Shown here: positions 16,979-26,240 of the stretch, one piece after another | How positions within the stretch are numbered: the stretch's first letter is position 1 | How the letters are laid out: every line of letters begins with the position of its first letter | From: Gaiellasilicea sp963761905 | GTDB taxonomy: Bacteria; Actinomycetota; Thermoleophilia; Gaiellales; Gaiellaceae | Length of the DNA: 64,000 nt | Direction: 5' to 3' | Assembly (NCBI GenBank): GCA_963761905.1 | Contig: CAVXIQ010000006.1 | Span: 682,001-746,000 of the forward strand | Notes under the pieces: generated by a model | The model's database searches: none | Told to the model about the DNA's origin: nothing | Seen by the model: only the letters and a program-made list of their open reading frames with translations | Program-made: the position numbers and the translations under genes

Positions 16979-17356
16979 ATGATCACGGAGTTCAAGGACT
17001 TCATCCTTCGGGGCAACATCGTCGAACTCGCGGTTGCGTTCGTGATGGGCCTCGCATTTGCGGCTCTCGTGAACTCGCTGGTCGACAACCTCGTGATGCC
17101 GATCGTGGCGATGATCATCGGCAAGCCCGACTTCAGCGACCTCACGTTCACGATCAACGACGCGGTCTTCCGGTACGGAGCGTTCATCACGGACGCGATC
17201 CAGTTCGTCGCGATCGCCGCGGCCGTCTTCTTCTTCGTGGTCAAGCCGATGCAGGCGATCATGAAGCGAACGGGCAAGGAGCCGATCGACGAGGGCATGC
17301 CCGACGAGGAGCGCCGCCACCAGGAGCTGCTCGAAGCGCTACGCGCCAGCCGCTAG
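16979..17356 (+). CDS. mscL: Large-conductance mechanosensitive channel MscL
   Basis: The 125-residue channel subunit begins FKDFILRGNIVELAVAFVMG (N-terminal helix and TM1, with the family FxxRGNxxxLAVxxxxG motif), has a pore-lining TM1, FTINDAVFRYGAFITDAIQF, and TM2 (IAAAVFFFVV), ending in a charged helix. It opens under membrane tension to release solutes during osmotic downshock. A GGAGG box precedes ATG 16979. It lies alone between the divergent acyl-CoA dehydrogenase gene and the convergent paa operon. Confidence 0.95.
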   Translation: MITEFKDFILRGNIVELAVAFVMGLAFAALVNSLVDNLVMPIVAMIIGKPDFSDLTFTINDAVFRYGAFITDAIQFVAIAAAVFFFVVKPMQAIMKRTGKEPIDEGMPDEERRHQELLEALRASR

Positions 17357-17364
17357 CCGCTTCC

Positions 17365-17848
17365 CTAGATCGTCTTGAACTGCTCGAACGGCTGGCGGCA
17401 GCTCTCGCAGTAGCGGACCGAACGGCAGGGCGTGGGGCCGAAGATGTTGTCGAGCCTCGTCTCGCTCGAGCCGCAGTACGGGCAGCGGAACGCCTTCGAC
17501 TGGAGCTGGACGAGCGTCGTCGCGCCGGCGGCGCGCGGCTGTCGGCGGCGCGAAGCCGGCTTCGCGGAGCTTCTCGCGGCCCTCGGCGGTGATCCGGTCG
17601 GTCGACCACGAGTCGTCGAGGACGACGTCGACCTGCGGCTCCGCGCCGAGCTCGTCGATCGCCGCCTCCATCTGCCCCTTCATCGTCTCGAGCGCGGGGC
17701 AGCCCAGAAACGTCGGCGTGAACTCGATCCGCACGCGCTCGCCGTCGATCTCGACGCTCTTGACGACGCCGAGGTCGACGAGCGAGATCACCGGGATCTC
17801 GGGATCGGGGATCTCCGCCAGCGCCTCCCAGACCGCAGCCTCGGTCAC
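17365..17848 (-). CDS. paaD: Phenylacetate degradation protein PaaD (one frameshift)
   Basis: The N-terminal DUF59/MIP18 domain is clear (LAEIPDPEIPVISLVDLGVV, FTPTFLGCPALETMKGQ, DSWSTDRITAEGREKL). After an extra base near 17535 the reading resumes with the zinc-ribbon tail FRCPYCGSS...CESCRQPFEQFKTI that is specific to PaaD. PaaD is thought to help build or insert the metal site of the PaaABC epoxidase. The intact length is about 160 residues. GTG 17848 overlaps the paaC stop (GTGA). Confidence 0.9.
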
Positions 17849-18489
17849 CACTGCGCGCCCGCCGGCGCCGAGCGGCGCACCATCGTCATCTCGTCCCACA
17901 ACTCCGCGAACTCGGCCCCCGGCGCCACCCGCTCGACCGCCTCGACCTCCTCTCGGCCCAACCGCGCGGCGAGCGCCGGCCGCTGCTCCGGCGCGACGAG
18001 CCCGAGCGCCAGTGGCCACTGTCGCTCGAGGGCGTCGAGGAAGCGCGGCTCCTCGCGGAGCTTCGAGAACCACATCTCGGCGTGGAGCCGGTGGTAGACC
18101 TCCTCGCGGTCGATCTTCGCTGCCACTCCGGCGAGCTCCGCGTCGTCGGAGAGCTTCAGCGCCTCCAGCCGGGTCGCGTCGGCCGCCTCGTAGAGGAAGT
18201 GGCGCGCGATCGTCCCGGCCCAGTCGCCGACGAGCCGCTCCTGGACGAGCGGAGCGCAGCGGTACTCCTCGGGCCGGCGGTCGAACGCGAGCGAGTCCGC
18301 ATCGCCTCCGAGCTCGCGCGCCGCGAGCTCGTAGAGAGCGCGCGCATGGCCGATCTCGTTCTGGGCGATCGACGAGAAGGCGACGTCCTCCTCGAGGAAC
18401 GGCGCGATCCCCGTCCACTCGGAGTCGCGCCAGCCGAGGATCAGCTCGTCGTCAGCCAGCTCCAGCAGCAGTTGTGCCCGCTCGCTCAC
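17845..18489 (-). CDS. paaC: Ring-1,2-phenylacetyl-CoA epoxidase subunit PaaC
   Basis: The 214-residue ferritin-like helical protein has LADDELILGWRDSEWTGIAP, QNEIGHARALYEL and REEVYHRLHAEMWF, typical of PaaC, the structural partner of the catalytic PaaA subunit. The start GTG 18489 lies within the 3' end of paaB. It is the third gene of the minus-strand paaABCD operon; paaE, the reductase, is not in this window. Confidence 0.93.
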   Translation of the reverse strand: MSERAQLLLELADDELILGWRDSEWTGIAPFLEEDVAFSSIAQNEIGHARALYELAARELGGDADSLAFDRRPEEYRCAPLVQERLVGDWAGTIARHFLYEAADATRLEALKLSDDAELAGVAAKIDREEVYHRLHAEMWFSKLREEPRFLDALERQWPLALGLVAPEQRPALAARLGREEVEAVERVAPGAEFAELWDEMTMVRRSAPAGAQW

Positions 18490-18738
18490 GTGCCTCCTTC
18501 AGCCGCGCCTTGATCGAGTAGCCGTCGACGCGGCGGTACTTGAGGTCGAACTCGTCCGGGAACTCGTCGATTTCGAGGATCTGCTCGCGCGGCACGACCC
18601 ACAGCGCGACCGACTCCTGCCGCCGGGCGTAGAACTCGCGCGCGTAGGCGTCGGCGAAGGCCTGGTCGGGCGCGTGGAACGAGCCGCCGTGGACGAACGG
18701 CTGCCCTTCCGCTCCTGCCTGAAGACCTCGTAGATCAA
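18452..18738 (-). CDS. paaB: Ring-1,2-phenylacetyl-CoA epoxidase subunit PaaB (one frameshift)
   Basis: The small subunit starts IYEVFRQERKG and, after a one-base deficit near 18704 (a G-run one base short), continues QPFVHGGSFHAPDQAFADAY, AREFYARRQESVALWVV and IKARLKEAR. The intact length is about 95 residues, the family norm; the 287-nt span agrees with one missing base. TTG 18738 overlaps the paaA stop (TTGA). The 3' end overlaps paaC by 38 nt. PaaB is needed for a functional multicomponent epoxidase. Confidence 0.88.
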
Positions 18739-19637
18739 GCGGCCTCGGGCAGCATCGCCTTCGAGACCCAGTCCACCTCGGCGCGCGAGAGCCGCCGGAA
18801 CGCGAGCCGCTCCTGCGACGCCGGCCCGTGGCCGGTGACGACGGCGGTCAGCTTCTCCCAGTCGGGCTCGGTGTACTCCCAGACGCCCTCGTCGTTCTTC
18901 GCCAGCTTCGGATCGGGCAGCTCGAGCCCGAGCTCGAGGATCTGCGGCACGTAGCCGTCGAGGAACTGCTGGCGCGCCTCCTCGTTCCCCTGGCTCTTGA
19001 TCCGCCAGTGCACCATCGGATCCTCGTCGGCCGGGATCGGCGTCCCGTGGAAGTGCATCAGCGGCTCCCACCAGCGCGTCACGGCCTCCTGCACGAGCTC
19101 GAACTGCTCCGGCGTCCCGGTGACCATCGCAAGCACGGTGTCGCGGCCGTGGAGGATGTGGAACGACTCCTCCCAGCAGACCTTCTTCATCACACGCGCG
19201 TACGGGGCGTAGGAGCACTTGAGGAGCGCCTTCTGGCTGATGATCGCGGCCGCGTCGACGAGCCAGGCGATCACGCCTACGTCGCCCCAGCTCTTCGTCG
19301 GGTAGTGGAAGACGTTGTGGAACTTGGACGTGCCCGAGATCAGGTCGTCGAGGCACTGCGCTCGCGGCTTGCCGAGATCCTCGACGACGCGGTAGATCAG
19401 CTGGCAGTGGCCGACCTCGTCCTGGATCTTCGCGGTCAGCGCGAGCTTCCGCTGCAGGGTGGGGGCGCGCAGGATCCAGTCGCGCTCGGGGAGGACGCCC
19501 ATGAGCTCCGAGTTGCCGTGCATCTCGATGAACTTGATCAGCCGCTTCCGGTACTCGTCGGGCATCCAGTCGTCCGTCTCGACCTGTCCCCCGGCCTGGA
19601 CGAACTCGAGGAACTCGGCGGTGCGCGCGTCGGTCAT
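18735..19637 (-). CDS. paaA: Ring-1,2-phenylacetyl-CoA epoxidase catalytic subunit PaaA
   Basis: The 300-residue di-iron oxygenase subunit has the carboxylate and His ligands in ferritin-like helices: FIEMHGNSELMGVLPE, KIQDEVGHCQLIY (ExxxH-type) and CWEESFHILHGRD. PaaA epoxidises the ring of phenylacetyl-CoA. ATG 19637 has a GGAGG box. It is the first gene of the paaABCD operon, diverging from a TetR gene across a 33-nt region that holds a palindromic operator. Confidence 0.95.
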   Translation of the reverse strand: MTDARTAEFLEFVQAGGQVETDDWMPDEYRKRLIKFIEMHGNSELMGVLPERDWILRAPTLQRKLALTAKIQDEVGHCQLIYRVVEDLGKPRAQCLDDLISGTSKFHNVFHYPTKSWGDVGVIAWLVDAAAIISQKALLKCSYAPYARVMKKVCWEESFHILHGRDTVLAMVTGTPEQFELVQEAVTRWWEPLMHFHGTPIPADEDPMVHWRIKSQGNEEARQQFLDGYVPQILELGLELPDPKLAKNDEGVWEYTEPDWEKLTAVVTGHGPASQERLAFRRLSRAEVDWVSKAMLPEAA

Positions 19638-19650
19638 CTGGCCTCCCTAC

Positions 19651-19664
19651 CTACCGGTCGTTAG
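19651..19664. promoter_or_regulatory. Palindromic operator, probably for the PaaR-like TetR regulator
   Basis: CTACCGGTCGTTAG is an imperfect palindrome centred in the 33-nt divergent region, and the longer 19647-19664 stretch is also symmetric (7 of 9 positions). It matches, as I remember it, the CNAACGNNCGTTNG site of the Thermus PaaR repressor at 11 of 12 fixed positions. Binding here would cover the start regions of both paaA and the regulator. Confidence 0.6.
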
Positions 19665-19670
19665 CATTGA

Positions 19671-20262
19671 GTGTATCGCCACACGTCCGCCAACGCCGCG
19701 AGGCCTCGAGCTCACGCGCCAGGCCGCGCGCCTCTTCGCGCAGAAGGGCTATCACGGCACCTCGATGGGCGAGCTCGCGGTGGCGATGGGCGTTCAGAAG
19801 GGCTCGCTCTACTCGCTGACCGTCTCCAAGCAGGAGCTGCTCTACGAGGCGATGCGAGAAGGAGCGGTCGCATTCCACGCGGGACTCGATGCGATTCCGG
19901 ACGAGCTGCCCGCCGGCGAGAAGATCCGCCTCGCCCTCCGCTCCCACCTCCGCATCGTCGCGGAACAGCTCGACGTCGCGACCGTCTTCATCCGCGAGTG
20001 GCGCTACCTCGAGGGGGAGCGGCGGGACGAGATCCGGGCGGAGCGGCGTCGCTACGAGGAGCGCCTGCGCGCGCTCTTCCGCGAGGGCCGCGACCGCGGC
20101 GAGCTCCGCTCCGACCTGGACGAGAGCGCGGCCGCGCTGCTCGCGCTCTCGGCGGCGAACTGGGCTTACACCTGGCTCGAGCCCGGCCGCGACACCGACG
20201 AGCTCGCCGACCGCTTCACGGCGATCCTCGTCGACGGGATCCGCGGGTACGCGACCCGTTGA
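19671..20262 (+). CDS. TetR-family regulator, PaaR-like (start and 5' frame uncertain)
   Basis: The N-terminal helix-turn-helix is LTRQAARLFAQKGYHGTSMGELAVAMGVQKGSLYSL followed by SKQELLYEAM, and the rest is an all-helical ligand domain ending LVDGIRGYATR. The conserved frame has no good start codon. GTG 19671 lies one frame away and the 592-nt span fits one extra base near 19700, as in many genes here. By position and by the operator next to it, it most likely represses paaABCD until phenylacetyl-CoA or a related CoA ester is present. Confidence 0.8.
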
Positions 20263-21135
20263 GAGGCGCCGTCCTCATCGTCAACCCGTATGCGAGCCGG
20301 GTGACGGAGGAGCTGATCGACGGCGTCGAGAACGTGCTCGAGCCGGTGGAGACGCTGCGGACGGAGCGAGCCGGCCATGCGATCGAGCTCGCACGCGAGG
20401 CAGACGCCGACGCGATCGTCGTCCTTTCCGGCGACGGGGGCTTCAACGAGGTGCTGAACGGCGTCCGGCCGGGTGTCGCCGTCGGCTTCGTGCCGGGTGG
20501 CGGCACGAGCGTGCTCCCACGCGCGCTCGGCCTCCCGCGCGATCCGCTCGCCGCGGCTCGGCAGATCGCGTCCGGCCGCACGCGCCGGATCTCGCTCGGC
20601 CGCGTGAACGGCCGCCGCTTCGCCTTCAGTGCCGGCGTGGGCCTCGACGCGGAGCTGATCCGGCTGCTGGACGAACGCGGGCGAGACGCGAGCGGCCGCC
20701 GTCCGGGCGATCTCGTGTTCGCGTGGACTGCCGTCTCAGCCCTCGCCCGTCATCGAGGCCGCTTCGAACCGGTGCTCGAGATCGCCGACCGCGGGCGAGG
20801 CCGCGTTCGCGCTCGTCGGGAACGCGAATCCCTACACGTACGCCGGCCCGATTCCGCTCCGGCTGACGCCCGAGGCGAGCTTCGAAGGCGGGCTCGACCT
20901 CGTGGCGCCGCGCGACGTGAAGGCGAGGACCTGGCCCCGTTTTGCCGCGTATGCCGTTCGAGGCCGCGGTCAGGAGCGCGCGCGCGACGTGATCTACGGC
21001 CACGATCTGGACCGGATCGAGATCCGCTCCCGCGAGCCGCAGCCGCTCCAGGTCGATGGCGAGGATCTCGGCGACGTGACCGAGGTCGTGCTCGAGGCGG
21101 AGCGGGACGCGGTCACCGTCTTCTCGCAGTCTTAA
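20259..21135 (+). CDS. Diacylglycerol kinase-family lipid kinase (one frameshift)
   Basis: The protein has the DAGK/LCB5 catalytic domain: VLIVNPYASRVTEE, VVLSGDGGFNEVLNGV (GDG nucleotide loop), VPGGGTSVLPRALGLP and, after an extra base near 20795, AAFALVGNANPYTYAGP and a final QVDGEDLG strand. The intact length is about 291 residues. Such enzymes phosphorylate diacylglycerol or similar lipids at the membrane. The TTG start at 20259 overlaps the TetR stop (TTGA). Confidence 0.87.
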
Positions 21136-21179
21136 CCAACCCCGCTGAACCGATCGCAGATCCGCGCGTCTCAGGCAGT

Positions 21180-22062
21180 GTGCGCCGGGCTTCCGTCTTG
21201 ATCCTGCTGCTGCTCCTCCTCGGGGCCTGCGGTGGCAGCGACGCCGGCCCGGAGAAGGACGACCCGGTCGCGGAGAAGACCGCGCGGCTCTTCGAGTTCG
21301 ATCGCGAGGCGGCGTTCGACTCCTCGGAAGGGCAGACCGTGAAGCAGAAGGGCATCGTGATCAAGGGGATGTCGTACGCGAGCCCCGGGGGTGACCGCGT
21401 CTCCGGCATCGTCGTCGTGCCGAAGCGGCGGGTCGAGGGTCGCGCCGGCGTCGTCTTCATGCACGGAGCCGGCGGCTCCCGGATCGACTTCATCGACGAG
21501 GCGGCGGTGCTCGCCGAGCGCGGTGTCGCCGTGCTCGCGATCGACTCGCCGTTCAGCCGCTCGCAGAAGCCCGAGGTCCGCGCCGGTCAGGCGCTGCCGC
21601 CGGTGACGCGCGAGCTGATGATCCGCAACGTCAAGGATCTCGTCCGCGGCTTCGACCTGCTCGTGCAGAAATACGGCGTCTCGCCGGAGCGGCTCGGGAT
21701 CGTCGGCTACAGCATGGGCGTGCAGCCCGCCGCCCTCGCCGCTTCGCTCGACGCACGCGTCAAGGCGGTCGTCCTGATGGCGGGCCGCGCCTATCCGTCG
21801 GGAACCCCGGGCGACGCAGAATGGGAGGTGCTCTTCGGCCCGATCGACACCATCCACTTCGTCCCGCACCTCGCACCCGCGAAGGTGCTCCTCCAGGGCG
21901 GCAAGGGCGACGTCGTGATCCCGCGGGAGGAGATGGAGCAGCTCTACGCCGCGACGAGCGAGCCGAAGGAGATCCGCTGGTACGACGCGGGCCACGAGCT
22001 CGGCGAGCGCTCGAAGGACGAGCGGCTCGCGTGGCTCGGTCGCGCAGCTCGCGCTGAAATAG
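21180..22062 (+). CDS. Alpha/beta hydrolase lipoprotein (one frameshift near the 3' end)
   Basis: The GTG start at 21180 gives a lipoprotein signal (SVLILLLLLLGACGG, lipobox LGAC). The mature part is a dienelactone-hydrolase-like domain: GVVFMHGAGGSRIDF, the nucleophile elbow GYSMG and LLQGGKGDVV before WYDAGHEL with the catalytic His. An extra base near 22041 hides the true end; without it the protein ends WLGAQLALK and stops at TAG 22062. It is likely an outer-leaflet esterase or peptidase-like hydrolase of unknown substrate. Confidence 0.82.
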
Positions 22063-22074
22063 ACTGCGGCCGCG

Positions 22075-23143
22075 ATGGCGAGCACGATTCCTGCGGAGCG
22101 CGGACTCCGCCGCGTGATCGGCGACGGCGCGAGCGTTCCGGACGGCGAGGTCGACGGGCTCGACGAAGCGAGACTTTCTCGCGCTCTACCGCTCGCTCGT
22201 CCTGCTTCGCACCTACGACGAGCGCTCGGTCGTCTACCACCGGCAAGGCCGGATCGGCACCTACGCGATCTACTGGGGCCACGAGGCGATGCAGGCCGGC
22301 TCGTTCCATGCGCTCGCCGACGAGGACTGGATCTTCCCGAGCTACCGCGAGTCGGCGATCGGGCTCCTGCGCGGGATGCCGGCGGCGACGATCCTCTCGT
22401 GGTGGCGCGGCCATCCGGCCGGCTGGTGGAACCCGGCCGACTACAACGTCGCCTCGATCTGCGTCCCGATCGCGACGCATGTGCCTCATGCAGCGGGTCT
22501 CGCCTGGGGGAAGCGCCTGCGGGGCGAGGACGCCTGCGCGATCGCCTACTTCGGCGACGGCGCCACCTCCGAGGGGGCGTTCCACGAGGGCGCCAACTTC
22601 GCCGCCGTGATGCGGGCTCCGGTGATCCTCTTCTGCAACAACAACGGCTGGGCCATCTCGACGCCGGTCTCCGACCAGACGCGCGCGCAGGCGCTCGCCG
22701 ACAAGGCGATCGGCTACGGGATTCCGAGCGCGCGGGTCGACGGCGGCGACGTGCTCGCCGTCTACGACGCGACGCGAGAGGCGGTCGCGCGCGGGCGGGC
22801 CGGCGAGGGGCCGACCTTCATCGAGGCGGTGACCTACCGCGCGGCGCCTCATGCGACGGCCGACGATCCGAGCGCGTACATCGATCCCGAGCGCGTCGAG
22901 GAGGCGCGCGCGAACGAATGTCTTGGCCGTTACGAGCGCTACCTCCGCCGGCAGGGGCTGCTCGACGACGCGCTCGCGGAGCAGATCAAGGCCGAGGTGG
23001 CGGACGTGATGCGCGCCGGGATCGCAGCCGCCGAGGCGGAGCCGAAGCCGGACCCTGGGCTGCTCTTCGAGCACGCGCTCGTCGATCCGCCGGCATCGTT
23101 CGCGACGGATCTGGCGGAGCTGAGGCGGATTCTCGGTGGCTGA
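22075..23143 (+). CDS. 2-oxo-acid dehydrogenase E1 alpha subunit (one frameshift)
   Basis: This is the thiamine-diphosphate subunit of a pyruvate or branched-chain 2-oxo-acid dehydrogenase. It contains YWGHEAMQAGSFHAL, the ThDP/Mg motif region AYFGDGATSEGAFHEGANFA ending FCNNNGWAIST, and TYRAAPHATADDPS. An extra base near 22171 breaks the N-terminal part (EADFLALYRSLVLLRTYDER expected). The intact length is about 355 residues. The E1 beta gene follows with an 8-nt overlap. The E2 gene lies 7.8 kb away on the same strand. Confidence 0.9.
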
Positions 23144-24104
23144 GAAGCTCCTCGTGGAAGCGGTCAACGACGCACTGCACGTCGAGATGGAGCGCGACGC
23201 CGACGTGATGGTGCTGGGCGAGGACGTCGGCCGCGCCGGCGGCGTCTTCCGCGCGACCGCCGGTCTGCGCGACCGCTTCGGCGCCGACCGCTGCGTCGAC
23301 ACGCCGCTCGCCGAGGCGGGGATCCTGGGCTCGGCGGTCGGGCTCTGCATGGCCGGCTTCCGTCCGGTCTGCGAGATGCAGTACGACGCCTTCTCGTATC
23401 CGTGCCTCGACCAGCTGATCACCCACGTCGGCCGCTACCGCTGGCGCACCGGCGGCAAGATGAGCTTCCCGCTGACGATCCGGATGCCCTACGGCGGCGG
23501 CGTCCGCGCGCCCGAGCTGCACGACGACTCGCCCGAGACGTACTACGTGCACACGCCCGGGATCAAGGTCGCGATCCCCTCGACGCCCGCCGATGCGAAG
23601 GGCCTGCTCGCGGCGGCGATCCGCGATCCGGATCCGGTCGTGATCCTCGAGCCGAAGCTCGTCTACCGGACGGAGCGCGGCGAGGTGCCCGAGGGCGAGC
23701 ACGTCGTCCCGCTCGGGAAAGCGCGGCTCGCGCGCGAGGGCGGCGACCTGACGCTCGTCGCCTACGGCGCGATGGTCCCTGTCTGCGAGCGCGCGGCCGA
23801 CGAGCTCGACGCATCCGTCGAGGTCCTCGACCTCCGCTCGCTGAAGCCGCTCGACGAGGAGGCGCTGCTCGCGTCGGCCGCGAAGACCGGCCGCGTCGTC
23901 CTCGTCCAGGAGGCCCCGCGAACGTGCGGCTACGCCGCCGAGCTCGCGGCGATCCTCGCGGAGAAGGCGCTGCTCGACCTGCGCGGCCCCGTGCTGCGGG
24001 TGACGGGCTACGACGTGCCGTACCCGTACTGGACGATCGAGGACGCGTACATGCCTTCGGTCGCGCGGGTCGTGGACGCGGCGCGGCGGCTGCTCGCCTT
24101 CTAG
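23136..24104 (+). CDS. 2-oxo-acid dehydrogenase E1 beta subunit
   Basis: The 322-residue transketolase-like beta subunit has VMVLGEDVGRAGGVFRAT, DTPLAEAGILGSAVGLC, PVCEMQYDAFSYPCLDQLI and ILEPKLVYR. Together with E1 alpha it decarboxylates a 2-oxo acid and acylates the lipoyl domain of E2. The GTG start at 23136 overlaps E1 alpha. Whether the substrate is pyruvate or branched-chain oxo acids is not settled by the sequence. Confidence 0.93.
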   Translation: MAEKLLVEAVNDALHVEMERDADVMVLGEDVGRAGGVFRATAGLRDRFGADRCVDTPLAEAGILGSAVGLCMAGFRPVCEMQYDAFSYPCLDQLITHVGRYRWRTGGKMSFPLTIRMPYGGGVRAPELHDDSPETYYVHTPGIKVAIPSTPADAKGLLAAAIRDPDPVVILEPKLVYRTERGEVPEGEHVVPLGKARLAREGGDLTLVAYGAMVPVCERAADELDASVEVLDLRSLKPLDEEALLASAAKTGRVVLVQEAPRTCGYAAELAAILAEKALLDLRGPVLRVTGYDVPYPYWTIEDAYMPSVARVVDAARRLLAF

Positions 24105-24112
24105 GCGGCGTC

Positions 24113-24499
24113 GTGGCCGAGCGGCTTCGGCTCTGGCTCGAGCGGGGCGCGAGCGGGTTCTACCTTCGCGACGCGGCGACCGGCGAACCGGTGCGCTGGG
24201 AGGATCCGCGGATCCGGGTCGTGCCGGTGGCAGGCGTCTCGTACCGGATCGAGGCGCTCGACGACCCCTCGTTCGATCCGGGCCGGCGGCTCGCGCTCGT
24301 CCCCGAGCCGGAGAACGAGCACGATCCCAACGCGGTCGGGATCTGGAACGAGGAGCGGGCGCTCCAGCTCGGCTACGTCCCGGCGGCGATCGCGCCCGAG
24401 CTCGCCGGCGACGAGCAGGCGCTCTCGCTGTGGCGGGTCGACGGCGGTCTCCGTGTGCTCATCGCGCCGGCCGACGCCTGGCTCGGGACGCCTCGATAG
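24113..24499 (+). CDS. HIRAN-domain protein
   Basis: The 128-residue protein has the HIRAN core: VSYRIEALDDPSFDPG, LVPEPENEHDPNAVGIWN and LGYVPAAIAPEL. HIRAN domains bind DNA ends or damaged DNA in larger helicases; stand-alone versions are of unknown role. The start is GTG 24113, 8 nt after the E1 beta stop. Its 3' end overlaps the convergent DUF4242 gene by 41 nt. Confidence 0.8.
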   Translation: MAERLRLWLERGASGFYLRDAATGEPVRWEDPRIRVVPVAGVSYRIEALDDPSFDPGRRLALVPEPENEHDPNAVGIWNEERALQLGYVPAAIAPELAGDEQALSLWRVDGGLRVLIAPADAWLGTPR

Positions 24500-24743
24500 C
24501 CGGCACGATGCGCGCGTGGCCGAGGGCGGCGCGGCGGCTGACTTCCTCGACCACATCTGCCGAGGCCGCCTCGAAGACGTGGAAGCACATCTCGTCATCC
24601 GGCAGGAAGGTTGTGCGCACGTAGCGAACCGCCCTCCCCTCCCGCGAGAGCTCTTCGGCCGCGGCGCGGGCACGGCGGCCGGCGGACCGGGCTTCGTCGG
24701 CTTGGAACGGTGGTAGATACGCCTCGACGAGGTAGCTCTGCAT
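24459..24743 (-). CDS. DUF4242 (SCO4226-like) small protein
   Basis: The 94-residue protein begins MQSYLVEAYLPPF and contains RTTFLPDDEMCFHVFEA followed by SADVVEEVSRRAALGHARIVPAI, the pattern of DUF4242, small proteins related to a nickel-binding Streptomyces protein. A GAGGTG box precedes ATG 24743. The last ~15 residues are Arg-rich and lie in the overlap with the HIRAN gene. The function is unknown. Confidence 0.75.
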   Translation of the reverse strand: MQSYLVEAYLPPFQADEARSAGRRARAAAEELSREGRAVRYVRTTFLPDDEMCFHVFEAASADVVEEVSRRAALGHARIVPAIEASRARRRPAR

Positions 24744-24819
24744 TACACAACACCTCCGCGGGAGGGTGAGCCGGAACGCTCACCCTCCAGTCTCAGCTCG
24801 GTACAAGAACCTCGAGCCG

Positions 24820-26163
24820 CTATGGCCGACCGTGGAGCGATTGCATCGAGCTCGCATCGACGTACCCTGCGATTGCCTCGCCGACCGCATCGCTGATCGC
24901 AACCGTGCTGGGGTAGTGCATCCCGCCCCAGACCCGGGCGTTGTTCCCGTCGGCGCGCGCTTGCGAGATCTCGGCATACGTCTGGCTCGGCAGGAGCGAG
25001 GTCGTCAGCGTGAACATCTGGTCGTCGGCGAAGTGACTCCCGAGCACGGTCGCGGCGGCGCCGTTCAACGCCGGGTGGCCGGCCGGATATTCCGGGTGGG
25101 ACGGTGTCCCGACGAGCGGGAGCCAGCTCGGATCCGGCGTCGTCTCTGCCAGTGTGATCGCGGTCAGCGGCCGCCAGGTCACGACAGCCGGATCGGCGCC
25201 GTAGTACCGCTTTGCGCTCCAGATCGTGAACGCCGTGTCCGCCATCGCGAGGTTCAGAACCGCGAGGAGCCGATTGCTCTCGGACGTCGACAGGTGCTCG
25301 GCGCGCGCGATCTGGTTGGCCGCCTGGTTCCAGTGGACGCTCGCGTTGCCCTCCCAGAACGGCGCGAGCTCGGTCTGCACGTCGGTGCGGGTCGAGCCGG
25401 TCCGCCGACCGAGCGCCTTGACCGCATCGAGGTCGTCCGCGTACGTCGCGGTTGCGAGCCCTCGTGGGGGACCCGGCCTGAACTGCGTGTTGCTCTCGAC
25501 GACGAACGGCGCGGCGAACGCCAACCCCTGCGCGCTCATCGAGGTGGCGGGCGCGATCGGACGCCACTGGCCGACCGCGGTTCCGCCGATGAATGGGGGT
25601 CGGCTCGTGCCGAAGCCGTCGGCCGCGCGCCAGGCGAGGACGGCCTGCGCCACCTCCGTGCCCCAGGCGATCCCGCGCTCCCGCGACCGTCCGCCGTCCC
25701 CGCCGTCGTCGCTGAGCGCCGCGAGCGCGGCCGCATAGCTCTCGCCGAGCTGCGTCGCTCGTGTCGGAAAAAGTCCGACCAGAGCCGTATACGCGGCAGC
25801 AACGACCGCCGCCCGCCGTGACGCTCCGGGCGGAACGAGGCTCTCGCCGTTCCCGTCGACGTTCTGGACGAAGATCGGTGTGTAGCGGCGCTCGATCCCG
25901 TTGTAGGCATCGAAGATCGCCGTGTGGACGATGGCCCCGAGCCGCTGGCTCGACGAGTTCGGCGTGTTCGTCGCGATCAACGTCTCGACGAAGATCTGAT
26001 TCCAGTCCAGCACCTGGTTCGGGTGCTCCGCCGATGTCTGCGAAGCCTTCGCGCTGGCCGCCTTCACATTGGCCGCCGGACTTCCGAGCGCCATCGTTGC
26101 GACCGTTGCGGCGAGAATCGCCATCCCGGTCGCGGCGAGGCCGAGTCTCCGCTGGAGATTCAT
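24820..26163 (-). CDS. Secreted vanadium haloperoxidase-like / PAP2-fold protein
   Basis: The 447-residue protein has a signal-peptide-like N-terminus (LGLAATGMAILAATVATMALG) and the all-helical vanadium chloroperoxidase/PAP2 fold. The phosphate- or vanadate-binding residues are visible in SAKRYYG...WRPLTA, HPEYPAGHPALNGA and ARVWGGMHYPSTV. Family members oxidise halides or remove phosphate from lipids; which one is not clear. A GGGAG box precedes ATG 26163. The downstream neighbours are two STAND/LuxR regulators on the same strand. Confidence 0.85.
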   Translation of the reverse strand: MNLQRRLGLAATGMAILAATVATMALGSPAANVKAASAKASQTSAEHPNQVLDWNQIFVETLIATNTPNSSSQRLGAIVHTAIFDAYNGIERRYTPIFVQNVDGNGESLVPPGASRRAAVVAAAYTALVGLFPTRATQLGESYAAALAALSDDGGDGGRSRERGIAWGTEVAQAVLAWRAADGFGTSRPPFIGGTAVGQWRPIAPATSMSAQGLAFAAPFVVESNTQFRPGPPRGLATATYADDLDAVKALGRRTGSTRTDVQTELAPFWEGNASVHWNQAANQIARAEHLSTSESNRLLAVLNLAMADTAFTIWSAKRYYGADPAVVTWRPLTAITLAETTPDPSWLPLVGTPSHPEYPAGHPALNGAAATVLGSHFADDQMFTLTTSLLPSQTYAEISQARADGNNARVWGGMHYPSTVAISDAVGEAIAGYVDASSMQSLHGRP

Positions 26164-26240
26164 CGCCCGCTCCCTTCTGTTCGCTGAAGTCACAGCGGGA
26201 AGCCTGGCCTCGGGCCGCCCCATCCGAAAGCTGGAGATCC

